NCBI GenBank assembly: GCA_030704615.1
Contig: CM060733.1
Coordinates: forward strand, 35,154,001 to 35,218,000
From: Takakia lepidozioides
Lineage: Eukaryota; Streptophyta; Takakiopsida; Takakiales; Takakiaceae
Length of the DNA: 64,000 nucleotides
Reading direction: 5' to 3'
This document shows positions 22,440 to 32,679 of this stretch, in pieces. The position numbers and the translations under genes were made by a program. The notes beneath the pieces were generated by a model. The model had not been told where the DNA came from, made no database searches, and was given only the letters and a program-made list of their open reading frames with translations. Within the stretch, counting starts at the first letter, position 1, and every line of letters begins with the position of its first letter.

Positions 22440-24640
22440 GAGTTGAATCCCCATTTTCGAAGGCAAGGATGTCGTCTGCAGAGGATGGTGAGAAAGATAG
22501 AGAAGGCGATACTGGTGGTGAAGTACGCGGTCACTGCTCCTGGATATTACTCCCTTGTTAGCTGCAGAGCAAACATGCATACACCAATAAACATTTTCTC
22601 CAGTGGACAAGAAAAACAATTGACAAACAGAATTTGGCAGAGCTAAGATGATGAGAATCCCTCACCACGTTAATTAATGGTTCAGTGTCTGCAACAAATG
22701 GTGAAACCTTTGCAACATTTCTGTTCATAAACACAAGCTCCACTTTGTTCCCAACTGGAAATGTACCCCCTTGAAAATTTCAAAATTTCTTTTGCAAAAA
22801 TCTGAAATAGCAAGCAAGGGCCTTTAAGTTCAGTAAACTAGGAACAGTAGACGTTCTACAAAAAGCAAGAAAAGGATACGTAATCAGTAAAAACAGCTCT
22901 GGCAAACATTTCAACAGCCGACCCGAGATCCATGGTTTTAAGAGGAAGTTGATGGAACCAACTGCCAGTGTGCTTGGAAGTTGAGGAAATGTTAACAGCT
23001 TGTGTCACATTTATAACAGAAAAGCAGTAAAATTATACTCAGACCCTCCGCTGTAAGCTCAAATCAGATTGTAGACTATCATTTAATTAATGGTTCAGTG
23101 TCTGCAACAAATGGTGAAACCTTTGCAACATTTCTGTTCATAAACACAAGCTCCACTTTGTTCCCAACTGGAAATGTACCCCCTTGAAAATTTCAAAATT
23201 TCTTTTGCAAAAATCTGAAATAGCAAGCAAGGGCCTTTAAGTTCAGTAAACTAGGAACAGTAGACGTTCTACAAAAAGCAAGAAAAGGATACGTAATCAG
23301 TAAAAACAGCTCTGGCAAACATTTCAACAGCCGACCCGAGATCCATGGTTTTAAGAGGAAGTTGATGGAACCAACTGCCAGTGTGCTTGGAAGTTGAGGA
23401 AATGTTAACAGCTTGTGTCACATTTATAACAGAAAAGCAGTAAAATTATACTCAGACCCTCCGCTGTAAGCTCAAATCAGATTGTAGACTATCATTTCTA
23501 GACTCGTGCTGGACCTGATTTCAGCCTGGAGAACATTCCAAGCCTTCCTTGACTCTTCTTTGTTCTCAGCAATTCTCAGCACTTCCTGCACAGCATCACA
23601 AAGGCAGATATCAAACTCCAGTTCTGACCACAAAGGTGTAAAGTTTGACAAAACCAGTTATGCTTCTGCAGCCAATTGCTTAAAGTTGATAGAAGAGAGA
23701 TTGAGAAGCAAGATCTTGAGATGACGTACTCTCCACAAGCCTATAGAACATACCAAAACATGGAAAACTTGGGTCAGCATAAGGACGGAAAATCTTTGCG
23801 CATTTTTCCACATGGCATCATCCACATGCAGATTTAACAAAATGCGCTCCACAGACTTAGCTCATCATCCCCAACGAAGTGCTCAATTATTATGTACTCA
23901 TAAGACGACGTTTGCCGTAGCTCAATTATAGACTCCCAAAACAAGTCTTGGGTGTGGAAAAAGCCACTCTTGAGGATGAACAATGTTACTTAGAAGTGCA
24001 TGCATTAGATGTACTGGTATCCCATTAACAACACCAGGCTCTTTGACATGATTTGCAAAAACTTTCATCACTTAGCCATCTCTGATACACACAGCTGCAG
24101 TAGCACAACAAATTCAGGTTGTGGATGGACCAACTGTTCAATTACCTTGACTTCCAGCATTGCAAAAGAATTTCATTTCCACTGCTATTGGAAAACCTGA
24201 ATTCCTTGTCAGGTGACTAGTAATAACAAGGAATGGCCCAAACCTCTCAAAGTGCCAAGTACTCTTCCTCCATTCCTTCATTGTTGATCCAGAGATATCT
24301 TTGTTGTTAGTGTCCATGACCAATTCAATCGCTGTTGTGTGCCTCTAATTCCATCATCAACTGCAAAAGATGCACATTGTTCACTGGTTAAACAGAAATT
24401 GGACTGCTGCTGACATTGAAAAGGTAACTGAATAGCAATAGTTGCTCTCCCAGCATATATATTCCATAGTGTGCATTAGAGACTCTGAATCTGAGTATAC
24501 TTCACGGCTGGTAAATAGTAAGAAGGTAGCCAAGCAAGTTCACTCAAATACGCCGAAGGGGCATCCACATTGGGGTGGAAATGTGTGCTCACTCAGTGCC
24601 CAACCAAGGGCAACCATAGAATGGAGACTTCTGCACACGT
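22440..24640 (-). repeat. Composite repeat, partial diverged copy D
   Basis: From about 22,470 this stretch matches copy A from about 5,155 to 6,870 (the unidentified exon-like part). It carries many substitutions, a 21-bp insertion near 24,573 and an internal tandem duplication. Similarity stops at about 24,640, where copy A goes on into the last helicase exon. It is older or differently derived than copies A-C. It begins at the broken end of the gypsy integrase, so a rearrangement joined the two. Confidence 0.85.
22671..23497. repeat. ~412-bp tandem duplication inside copy D
   Basis: The unit beginning TTAATTAATGGTTCAGTGTC at about 22,671 begins again at about 23,083, and the two are identical over the compared length. 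Each ends in AGATTGTAGACTATCATT. Copies A, B and C carry only one unit. The identity of the two units shows the duplication is young, or is an assembly error. Confidence 0.9.
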
Positions 24641-24987
24641 TTGTGGAGGTTACAACCTGCCTTCACCAAAAAGGATCATCTCTAGCAAACTGAACAAGAC
24701 TCTTAATAACTCCACCAGGTCTCATAACTATCTGAAGAAAAAAGTGCAGGCAGCACCTAGTAACACATAATGGTATTGAAAATCTTGCTCAGGTGATGGG
24801 TCATCTTGCGAATAGCTGACATCAGGGGCATCAGAAGTAACAAAAGAAGGATCCGCATGACAGCAGCACTGCTGTTTCATCAGACGAGCGAACCTAAATG
24901 TTCTCATCATGGGCCCCTCTCTCTGTATCAGCTGTGAAGGAGACTCGAAATGAAATCCACTATCTTAGCAGTTTACTGGCAAGGACC
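24641..24987 (-). other. Unidentified, up to the gap
   Basis: No match to copy A. A minus-strand frame (24,728-24,910) is Cys- and Asp-rich near its middle and may be exon-like (it ends before T-F-F-F-R). Nothing recognisable. Confidence 0.3.
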
Positions 24988-25487
24988 NNNNNNNNNNNNN
25001 NNNNNNNNNNNNNNNNNNNNNNNNNNNNNNNNNNNNNNNNNNNNNNNNNNNNNNNNNNNNNNNNNNNNNNNNNNNNNNNNNNNNNNNNNNNNNNNNNNNN
25101 NNNNNNNNNNNNNNNNNNNNNNNNNNNNNNNNNNNNNNNNNNNNNNNNNNNNNNNNNNNNNNNNNNNNNNNNNNNNNNNNNNNNNNNNNNNNNNNNNNNN
25201 NNNNNNNNNNNNNNNNNNNNNNNNNNNNNNNNNNNNNNNNNNNNNNNNNNNNNNNNNNNNNNNNNNNNNNNNNNNNNNNNNNNNNNNNNNNNNNNNNNNN
25301 NNNNNNNNNNNNNNNNNNNNNNNNNNNNNNNNNNNNNNNNNNNNNNNNNNNNNNNNNNNNNNNNNNNNNNNNNNNNNNNNNNNNNNNNNNNNNNNNNNNN
25401 NNNNNNNNNNNNNNNNNNNNNNNNNNNNNNNNNNNNNNNNNNNNNNNNNNNNNNNNNNNNNNNNNNNNNNNNNNNNNNNNNNNNNNN
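24988..25487. other. Assembly gap, 500 N
   Basis: Exactly 500 N. Such a round length is a standard scaffolding placeholder of unknown true size, so gene order across it is not proven. Confidence 0.98.
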
Positions 25488-25739
25488 AATTGGGTTTGGA
25501 GTGACTTTGACATGATACTGCTAATGTGATAACAGGAAAGAATCCGAAAACAGGTAATAGAAGAGAAAATGTGTGGAATAAATACTTTGTTGACCCCAGT
25601 CCATGGTGGGACAACCAAGCAAAAAGTGGAATCCTGTTAGATGACAGAGAGTAGCAGACGCAATCAGGCATAGGAACTAGTGTGATTGGGTGTTTCCAGG
25701 GTATCACATGTCAGTTGCTAGCAGCAAGGGAAAAGATGA

Positions 25740-28280
25740 ATGCATGATTTGTGCAGAGGCATGGATTTTGCATTTTGATGCCAAACTGCCGAAATGAGAC
25801 GTGGTCTCTTGGACTGCAATAATTGCAGGATGTACTGAGCAAGGGCATGGTGAAGATGCATTTGAACTCTTTGGGCAATTGCCACAAGAAGTGTAGAGCC
25901 CGACAAGTTTCACTCTCATTGCATCCTCAAAAGGTGTGCCACAGCCCAGCAGCTTAGGGCAGGGCAAGGGGCTTCATGCCACATTGTCAACGCTGGATTT
26001 GAATCAGATGTTTATGTAGGAACTAGCCTTGTCCATATGTATTGCCAAGTGTGGGAGTTTTGGTGGATGCGCGAAGATATTGCATGTGCAAAGGTTTGAA
26101 GCCCAACCGCAACATTTTGTTTGTGTTTGCAATGCGTGTGCAAGCCTAGAGCTCTGGAAAGGGGAAAGAGGTCCATGGGTGACAACGTCAAAGCTGGATT
26201 TGTACCAGATGTCATCCTGAACACTGCCCTGGTGGACCATGTATGCCAAATGTGGGTGCATGAAGGATGCGAAGGGAGTTTTCAAATGGCTGAACAAAAT
26301 GTTATGTCGTGAACGCGATGCTTGCAGGGTATGCACACAGGGGCGTGGGATGGAGGCTTTGGAGACCTATGAGCAAATGATGGGGGAGGGGTGAAGCCCG
26401 ACCACATCACGTTGTTGCGTTTGTAATTCGTGTGCAAGCCTGGCACCCTGGTAAGGGCAAAGAGGTGCATGGTTGCATCGCCAAAGCTGGAACTGTACCA
26501 GGTGGTGATCCTGAACACTGCCTTGGTGGACATGTTGCCAAAATGTGGGAGCATTGAGGATGCAGAGGGAGTGTTCAACATATGGCTGAACGAGATTTGT
26601 TGTCGTGGAATGTGATGCTTGCAGGATCGATGCACGCAGGGCGTGGGATGGAGGACTTGGAGACCTATGGCAAAATGATGGGGGCAGGGGTGAAGCGCGA
26701 TCACATCACATTTTGTGTGCGTTTGCAGTGCTGTGCAAGCCTGGCAGCCCTGGAAAAGGGCAAAGAGGTGCATGGTTGCATTGCCAAAGCTAGAATTGTA
26801 AAGATGTGATTCTGAACAATCCCCTCGTGGACATGTATGCCAAATGTGGGAGCATTGAGGATGCGGAGGGAGTGTTTTCCAATATGGCTGAACGAGATTT
26901 GGGTGTCATGGAACGCCATGCTGTGCAGGGTATGCATAGCAGGGGCGCGGGATGGAGGCCTTGACCATACTATGAGCAAATGGTGGGGGAAGGGGTGAAA
27001 TGCAACCACATCACGTTGTGAGCGTTTGCAATGATGTGCAAGCCTGGCAAGCCCTGGAAAAGGGCAAAGAGGTCCATGATGGGGGAAGGGGGGAAGCCCG
27101 ACCACATCACGTTTGTGTGCATTTGTAATGCGTGTGCAAGGCACATTCATCTGTGTTTCAATGTTGGTGCCAGCATGGTGGCCCTGGAGAAGGCAAAGAA
27201 TCCATGCTGACATTATCAAACTGGAATTTCGTCATACCTTAATTGGAGACTCCCTTGTTAACATGCATATGCCACATATTGGAGTGTAAGGAGGCCTGTC
27301 TAGTGTTCAACAATATGGTGGCATGGATATACAAGCATGGTTGTGGTAGGAATGCCTTCGAGACATATGATCAACTGATACAGCAAGGGGTGATGCCCGA
27401 TCAGGTCACATTTGTTTTGCATTCTCAAGGCTGTGCGAACTGGCAGCCCTAGAAACGGCAAGAGGTCTATGCTGACATTGAAAGCTGGACTTGTACCAAT
27501 CTGATTTTGAACATAGCCTTGTTGACATGTATGCGAAATGCGGGAGCATGAAGGTTGCAAAGAGAGTTTTTGACACATGGCTGAACGGGATGTGGTGTCG
27601 TGGAATGCGATTCACAGGATATGCCCAACATGGTTGTGGGATGGAGGCTTTGGGGACCTATGAGCAAAGATGCGGAAGCATTCAACAGAATGCCTCAACA
27701 TCTTGATCACGTTGGAGTATAATTTGGCATGGGGGGATTTACTAAGCATGGTGTGGTAGGAATGCTTTTGAGACCTATGAGCAGTATTCGCGCAAAGGGT
27801 GAAGCCCAACCACATCAGATTTGTTTGTGTTTGCAATGCGTGTGCAAGCCTTGCAGCCTTGGAAAAGGGCAAAGAGATGCATGTTTGCATCGCCGAAGTT
27901 GGAATTGTACCAGATGTGATTCTGAACAATACCTCGTAACATGTATGCCAAATGTGGGAGCATCGATATGTGGAGGGAGTGTTCAACAATATGGGCTGAA
28001 CGAGATTTGGTGTCATGGAACGCCATGCTTTGTAGGATATGCATAGCAGGTGTGCGGGATGGAGGCATGGGGAAGGGGTGAAGCCCGACCACATCACGTT
28101 TGTATTGCGTTTTGCAATGCGTTGGCAAGCCTGGGCAGCCCTGGAAAAGGACAAAGAGGTTCATGGTGACATCATCAAAGCTGGATTGTACCAAATGTGA
28201 GTGCAATGAGGATGCAAGGGAGGATTGACAATATGGCTGAATGAAATGTGGGTGTCGTGGAATGCGATGATCGCGTATAT
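25740..28280 (+). pseudogene. PLS-type PPR gene, heavily frameshifted
   Basis: At least seven ~315-bp modules repeat. Each is a set of PPR motifs spelling pieces such as M-Y-A-K-C-G-S, D-V-V-S-W, E-A-L-E-T-Y-E-Q-M and V-K-P-D-H-I-T-F. Plant PLS-class PPR proteins bind organelle RNA, often for editing or splicing. The first module (about 25,750-25,870) is the cleanest (V-S-W-T-A-I-I-A-G). From 26,000 on, a base is gained or lost about every 60-100 bases. No E or DYW domain is visible. The decay may be real, but the whole 25.5-52 kb stretch shows an excess of single-base indels, so part may be sequence error. The modules are similar enough to suggest recent internal amplification. Confidence 0.75.
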
Positions 28281-28299
28281 GGTGTCTTGCTTCATTCAT

Positions 28300-28985
28300 T
28301 GATTTGTGTAGCCACTCAGACCATCCACCATTTCCTGATAGAGGGGTCCACCCGGCATAGGGAGGAAGTTACCCCAATTCCACTTGACTGAAGGGTGATT
28401 TTTGATTTTTGACTGATTCTGTGACAATGGAATGGAAATCAGAGTACTGTCCTAATTCTAGGTTTGGGTGGTGGAGCTTCACCAAAGCTTGAAGATGGAA
28501 GTGGATACGAATTTTAATGAGCTTGATGAGAGGGGCAGCCATGTGCACAAGTTTGTTCAGCATCTTAAATTTGGACATGTTTGTTTGTTTCTCGTGGTGT
28601 GGCTTTGGATGGAGCCCTTGATGACTTACATGAATATTGTCAAAAGCTACCCTTAACCCACCAAGATCCAATCCCCACTGTGGATGCTTGAAAGTTCATA
28701 TAGTGAATGTAAGGTTATTTGGGTCTGTTGATATTGATTGATGCGGCTTGTGAAAATTGAACATTGAAATGCCAGATCCGCCATTTTTTCTTCCAGGAAA
28801 ACACAAAACACGGGATCTCTTCATGTAACACAGTGGGCATGACCCACTCTTTTTTGTGAAAAATGAACGTAGTTTCTCAGATTTGTCGCTAGTAGTGCGG
28901 AGCAACACGAAGCCCTAGTATTAAAAGGATTGGATTGTGTGGAAGTGTTGAGGATTGTAGCTTGGTGTAGGATTTGGGCCGTGCT
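28300..28985. other. No gene seen
   Basis: Only short frames without domains. There are no repeats shared with the rest of the window. Confidence 0.5.
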
Positions 28986-28989
28986 AACC

Positions 28990-29250
28990 AAGGTGTAGCC
29001 CAGTGGTAATGGGCACATACCACCTCGGAAGTGGTTGTGGGTTCAACCCATCCTTGGTGTCACAAAGGTGTCCACCTTCCTAACGGAACGCACATACCCA
29101 CATCGGAAGTGGTTGTGGGTTCAACCCACCCTTGGAGTCACAAAGGTGTCCACCTTCCTAGCGGAATGCACATACCACACCTCGGAAGTGGTTGTGGTTC
29201 AACCCACCCTTGGTGTCACAAATTTGTCCACCTTCCTAGTGGAACGCAGT
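28990..29250 (+). repeat. tRNA-like SINE head with triplicated B-box unit
   Basis: A pol III A box (TAGCCCAGTGGT, 28,996-29,007) is followed by a B box GGGTTCAACCC at 29,039-29,049. The part containing the B box is then repeated at a 78-bp period, with B boxes at 29,117-29,127 and 29,195-29,205 (TGGTTCAACCC). Each unit also has CGGAAGTGGTTGTGG, and GTGTCACAAAGG or a close variant. The A box is not repeated. A different family from the SINE nested in the T repeat. Confidence 0.65.
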
Positions 29251-29314
29251 AACCCTTTGGGATGAAGATTAAATCAAGCCCTGATGAAAGATGTGCCATT
29301 AAGTTCTGCACACC

Positions 29315-30110
29315 GCTCCGTTGATGGCACCCTAAAAAACTTAAACGACTGCCGTCAGGAATTTAAATTTCGATTGGTTGGGGCCCTCCAGCCGGTTGAC
29401 TTTATCAGGTGGTAGGGCAGATGGGAGCTGGACGCTTTGTTCTGCGTGGCGCACCAAAAACGGGCTCCCACTAAACACCCCAAAACAGCCCCCTTGAGTT
29501 CATTGGTAATGATTGACGTGGCCTCTTTTCCTTTGCGGAATTATCTACGACGGGGCTCAGGCAATAGTTTGGATTCAAGTAGGAATCCCTTTTTTTGCAA
29601 TCTTTGCCATGGTTTCAATTTTTTTTTCAGGGTAGTGAGTATGAAGGCAAGTAACAACATGACCAGAGGAATTTTGCTTCCCTCAAAAATTGGGACCATT
29701 TGGGGTAATTTGGGGGTCCCATAATAAAATGGCCATCTTTACCCCTTGTTTTCCCATACCAAGCAACCTTTGTGAACTTTTGGCATTTTCTCTAGATTTT
29801 TGGGTGGACATGTTGTAGGTGCCATACAATTAAAATCTGGGTAGCATGTATCAAAAGAAATTCTAAATGGTAGGGTCAAACAAAATTTTTCACTATGAAA
29901 ATGGAAAATGGTAGAAAATTTGGCCTAGCATTGTTTTCTAATTAGATGGTCAAATCTCCTGATATTTTTTACATGAGGTGTATGAAGTAGGTAGGATCAC
30001 TTTGGTACGGTTCATCCCGTCGGATGTGTGTCAAATGAGAGATATACCCTCAACCCCATGAGGGTATGTCTGGTTTTGGACAGGGCCCAGAAAAAGCAGG
30101 CTCGCTCGCG
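29315..30110 (+). repeat. Stand-alone T repeat (copy E), without SINE
   Basis: Aligns with 59,750-60,875 of copy C from TTGATGGCACCC to the AAAAAGCAGGCTCG just past the terminal hairpin, with about 10-15% divergence by eye. It lacks the ~245-bp SINE, reading TTTTTCACTATGAAAA across the site. It also lacks a stretch around the start of the repeat. This shows that T is an independent repeat and supplies the empty site for the SINE. Confidence 0.8.
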
Positions 30111-30217
30111 TGCAACTCCAGATTCAACAAGGGGCTCCGCCCACAAGAGGCTCTGTCCTTGCTGATTGTAGGGGTTGTTGTTTTATACTTTTTCCACGGT
30201 TTCATGAATCATTCCTA

Positions 30218-30400
30218 TCAACTCTCCATAGACTAGGCTTAATGGATGGATAGCCTAGTTCTCCTCCTAGGCAAGATGTTCCACCAATCCCTTGCGGGTC
30301 CCATCAACTCTCCATAGACTAGGCTTAATGGATGGATAGCCTAGTTTCGCCGCCTAGGCAAGTTGTTCCACAATGCCTCGATCCCTTGCGGCCGGCGGGG
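30218..30400. repeat. ~85-bp tandem duplication
   Basis: TCAACTCTCCATAGACTAGG...GCCTAGTT...CCTAGGCAAG..GTTCCAC begins at about 30,218 and again at about 30,304, with small indels after CCTAGTT. Confidence 0.8.
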
Positions 30401-31003
30401 ACAGCGCCAATAAATCTTCACACAATCGATGGAGGCCAAGTTCCTCGAAATTATGCAAGAGCCAAGTTCTCAAGTATCTGCATAGTGCAAAGCAGGGCTT
30501 TTTTTTTTCATTTTGGCTAAGAAGCGTAGATGGCTACAAAATTTGAAAGCTAAGTGCAAAGGTGGCGATGACATAGATGCTTAGCTAAAAATCAACTGGC
30601 TACAGGCTATTTCATTTGCATGCAATATGGCGATTTGAGCCCACTCACAATCTGAAATCTAAAATAATTAATCAAAGAAGTCCAAAGCCAGGTCGTGCTC
30701 CATGACGAGATCTCCACCGTTGATCGCGCATGGGGCGACAGCCGCTAGATGTAGGGCTGTGGGGAACGTGTATTTCTGGCGCAACACGCATATTCCCCTA
30801 GAGCTTCTGGCACCAGCCCGTGCGCGCGCCCCTATTTTCTGGCGCATTTTTTGTATTTTTTCCCAGGATTTTACATAGGGCTGTCGCAGCCCTTTGTTTT
30901 TTATCGCTTCTAGGCTCCATTTCGCCTAAAAAAAGAAGCGCTGGTGCAAAGCGACGATTGCCAAGACTTAGACCAACCGTGGCGCACCAAGGGGTTCAAA
31001 CCC
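30400..31003. other. No gene seen; upstream region of the cyclase
   Basis: Noncoding, with a 9-base T run near 30,500 and GC-rich patches near 30,820. No repeat partner in the window. Confidence 0.4.
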
Positions 31004-31010
31004 TATAAAT
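31004..31010 (+). promoter_or_regulatory. Candidate TATA box of the terpene cyclase gene
   Basis: CTATAAAT, a good plant TATA match, stands 75 bp upstream of the proposed ATG at 31,085. That spacing suits a short 5' leader. This is by position and consensus only. Confidence 0.35.
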
Positions 31011-31084
31011 TTTGAACCCGGTTTGAGATACTACTCAGCAGGAGGTCGGACCCATTCGATTGCACGCCGTGGCCTCCTTGAAGC

Positions 31085-32679
31085 ATGGGCAGTCTGAATA
31101 CCGAGCTTTTCCCCCATTTCTCAGCTGCAAGCAACAGTCCATTCAAAAGTGTATGCTTCGACATCGGCGGAGTTCTGCTGGTGCCCAACTTAGACAACAG
31201 TCCACGGCACGCCTCTGCACCCCGTTCGATTCAAGCGTATACTGCGCAGCCATTTTGGTTCCAATATATTGAGGGCAAGCTGGTCCTGGGCGGAAACCTT
31301 GCACGGTGTGTCCTCGACAACGGTTTCAATGCAGAAGATGTTCAAAACATTCGTCGACAGAGCGAGAGCTCTCTCCGTCCTGTTGTGCAAATTCTCCAAC
31401 TGGTAGATGCTCTAGCTTCTACGGGCAAGCTCAAATCTCTTCTGCATGACTAATGCTCTAGAGAAAGACTACGACTACCTCCTCGCGAGATGCCCAGATC
31501 TTTTCCAGAAGTTTGATAGAGTGTTCTATTCCGCTGCCGTTGGATTCGCAAACCAACTTCGGTTATTTCCAGCACGTTTTGCACGAGACGGGTTGCAAAG
31601 CATCAAGAAACATTTTCATCGACGACACACTACAGAATGTGGTTGCTGTGAGTCCTTGGGCTTCACTTTGTGTTCTTGTCGGATCGGAAGACGTCAAGGT
31701 GACGGTCAACCTTGTATTGTACCATCTTCGCACTGATGAAGAGAAGCTGTTAGCCGCTGCTGATTAATTTGTTGCGGAGGAGAGGATCAGTTGATAGATG
31801 TCCCCTCTCTTACGTCCGATGGCCTTCGAGTCCCACTTCCACTTCGACCACTTTGTGATGGCGGATCTTGCTAGAGGACCCAGACTTCCTTCCCATGCAT
31901 ACAGCTCCAGCAACCGTGACGTTTAACTTTTTCCCTCCAGAGGAAAGGCTGGTCCAAAGAGATGTTAAGACCAACGCGAAACGCGCGGCCACCCACAAAG
32001 CTTTCCCCAGATGATCTCGACACAACCGCAGTGGCGCTAGTTGCCTTGTACAAGTTCTCGAAAGTAGATTTTGAAACAAATCAACGCCGTATTGGACAAG
32101 ATGCTAGATATGAGGACCGAGGATGGCATTTTCCAGGCGTAACTTCGACCCCTCGCGTCCAAGGATAGATGCGGTCAGTCAGGCCAGCATCTTGTTATCT
32201 ATTTCACCTAGCAGGCCGACCCGCACCTGTGAAGAAGACCGAACAGTTTCTGTACAACTTGCTCAAGATCAGAGCATATTTGCGGGGGAGTAATACTATC
32301 CCCTGCCAGAGACTTTTGTGTCAGCTTGCTGGCCTTGCTCACCAGTTCAAGGAGCACTTCCAAAAGACAGGCTTTCTGGAACTACTGGGCAGCGGGTGAG
32401 CGAGCATGTTGGAATGCAAGGGGGCGCTCTTGCCCTGGCAATGAGACTGATAGCTTGCGAGTTGTGCGGCATCGGGAACACCAGCGATCGGAAGCAGCTG
32501 GCACGGTTGCAGAACGTGGGATGGTTCATGGATGTCTGTCCCTTCTATTCCTACAACGAGACCCCAAAAGCTGGTTCGGGAACGAGATCACGACAACTGC
32601 ATATGCCCTGGCTGCGCTCCGCAGTGGATATCACAACCCTAATTTGGGTGTTAAGACTGCATGCAATGGGACGTATTAA
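31085..32679 (+). CDS. HAD / class II terpene cyclase (drimane synthase-like), frameshifted
   Basis: Single-exon gene read across at least six frame changes. The HAD domain has motif I F-D-I-G-G-V (Asp at 31,160), motif II C-M-T-N-A (31,446), an R-K-P near 31,548 and motif IV F-I-D-D-T (Asp pair 31,621-31,626). The cyclase domain follows: E-D-P-D-F-L, M-H-T-A-P and F-F-P-P-E-E-R (31,871-31,945); D-L-D-T-T (32,013-32,027); L-D-M-R-T-E-D-G-I-F-Q; K-K-T-E-Q-F-L-Y-N-L-L; S-E-H-V-G-M; and T-T-A-Y-A-L-A-A-L near the end. HAD plus D-x-D-T-T is the architecture of AstC-like fungal and bacterial enzymes, which protonate and cyclise farnesyl diphosphate to drimanyl diphosphate. Motif I lacks the second Asp of HAD phosphatases, so a separate phosphatase may be needed. 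No introns. The ~531-codon span is right for a whole protein. Confidence 0.75.

Noticed and set aside
22416-22743. Short minus-strand ORFs in copy D as genes
   Set aside because: They are pieces of the unidentified exon-like stretch of the composite repeat, interrupted by stops.
24898-25707. Long frames running through the N stretch on both strands
   Set aside because: They exist only because N cannot encode a stop; there is no coding evidence on either side.
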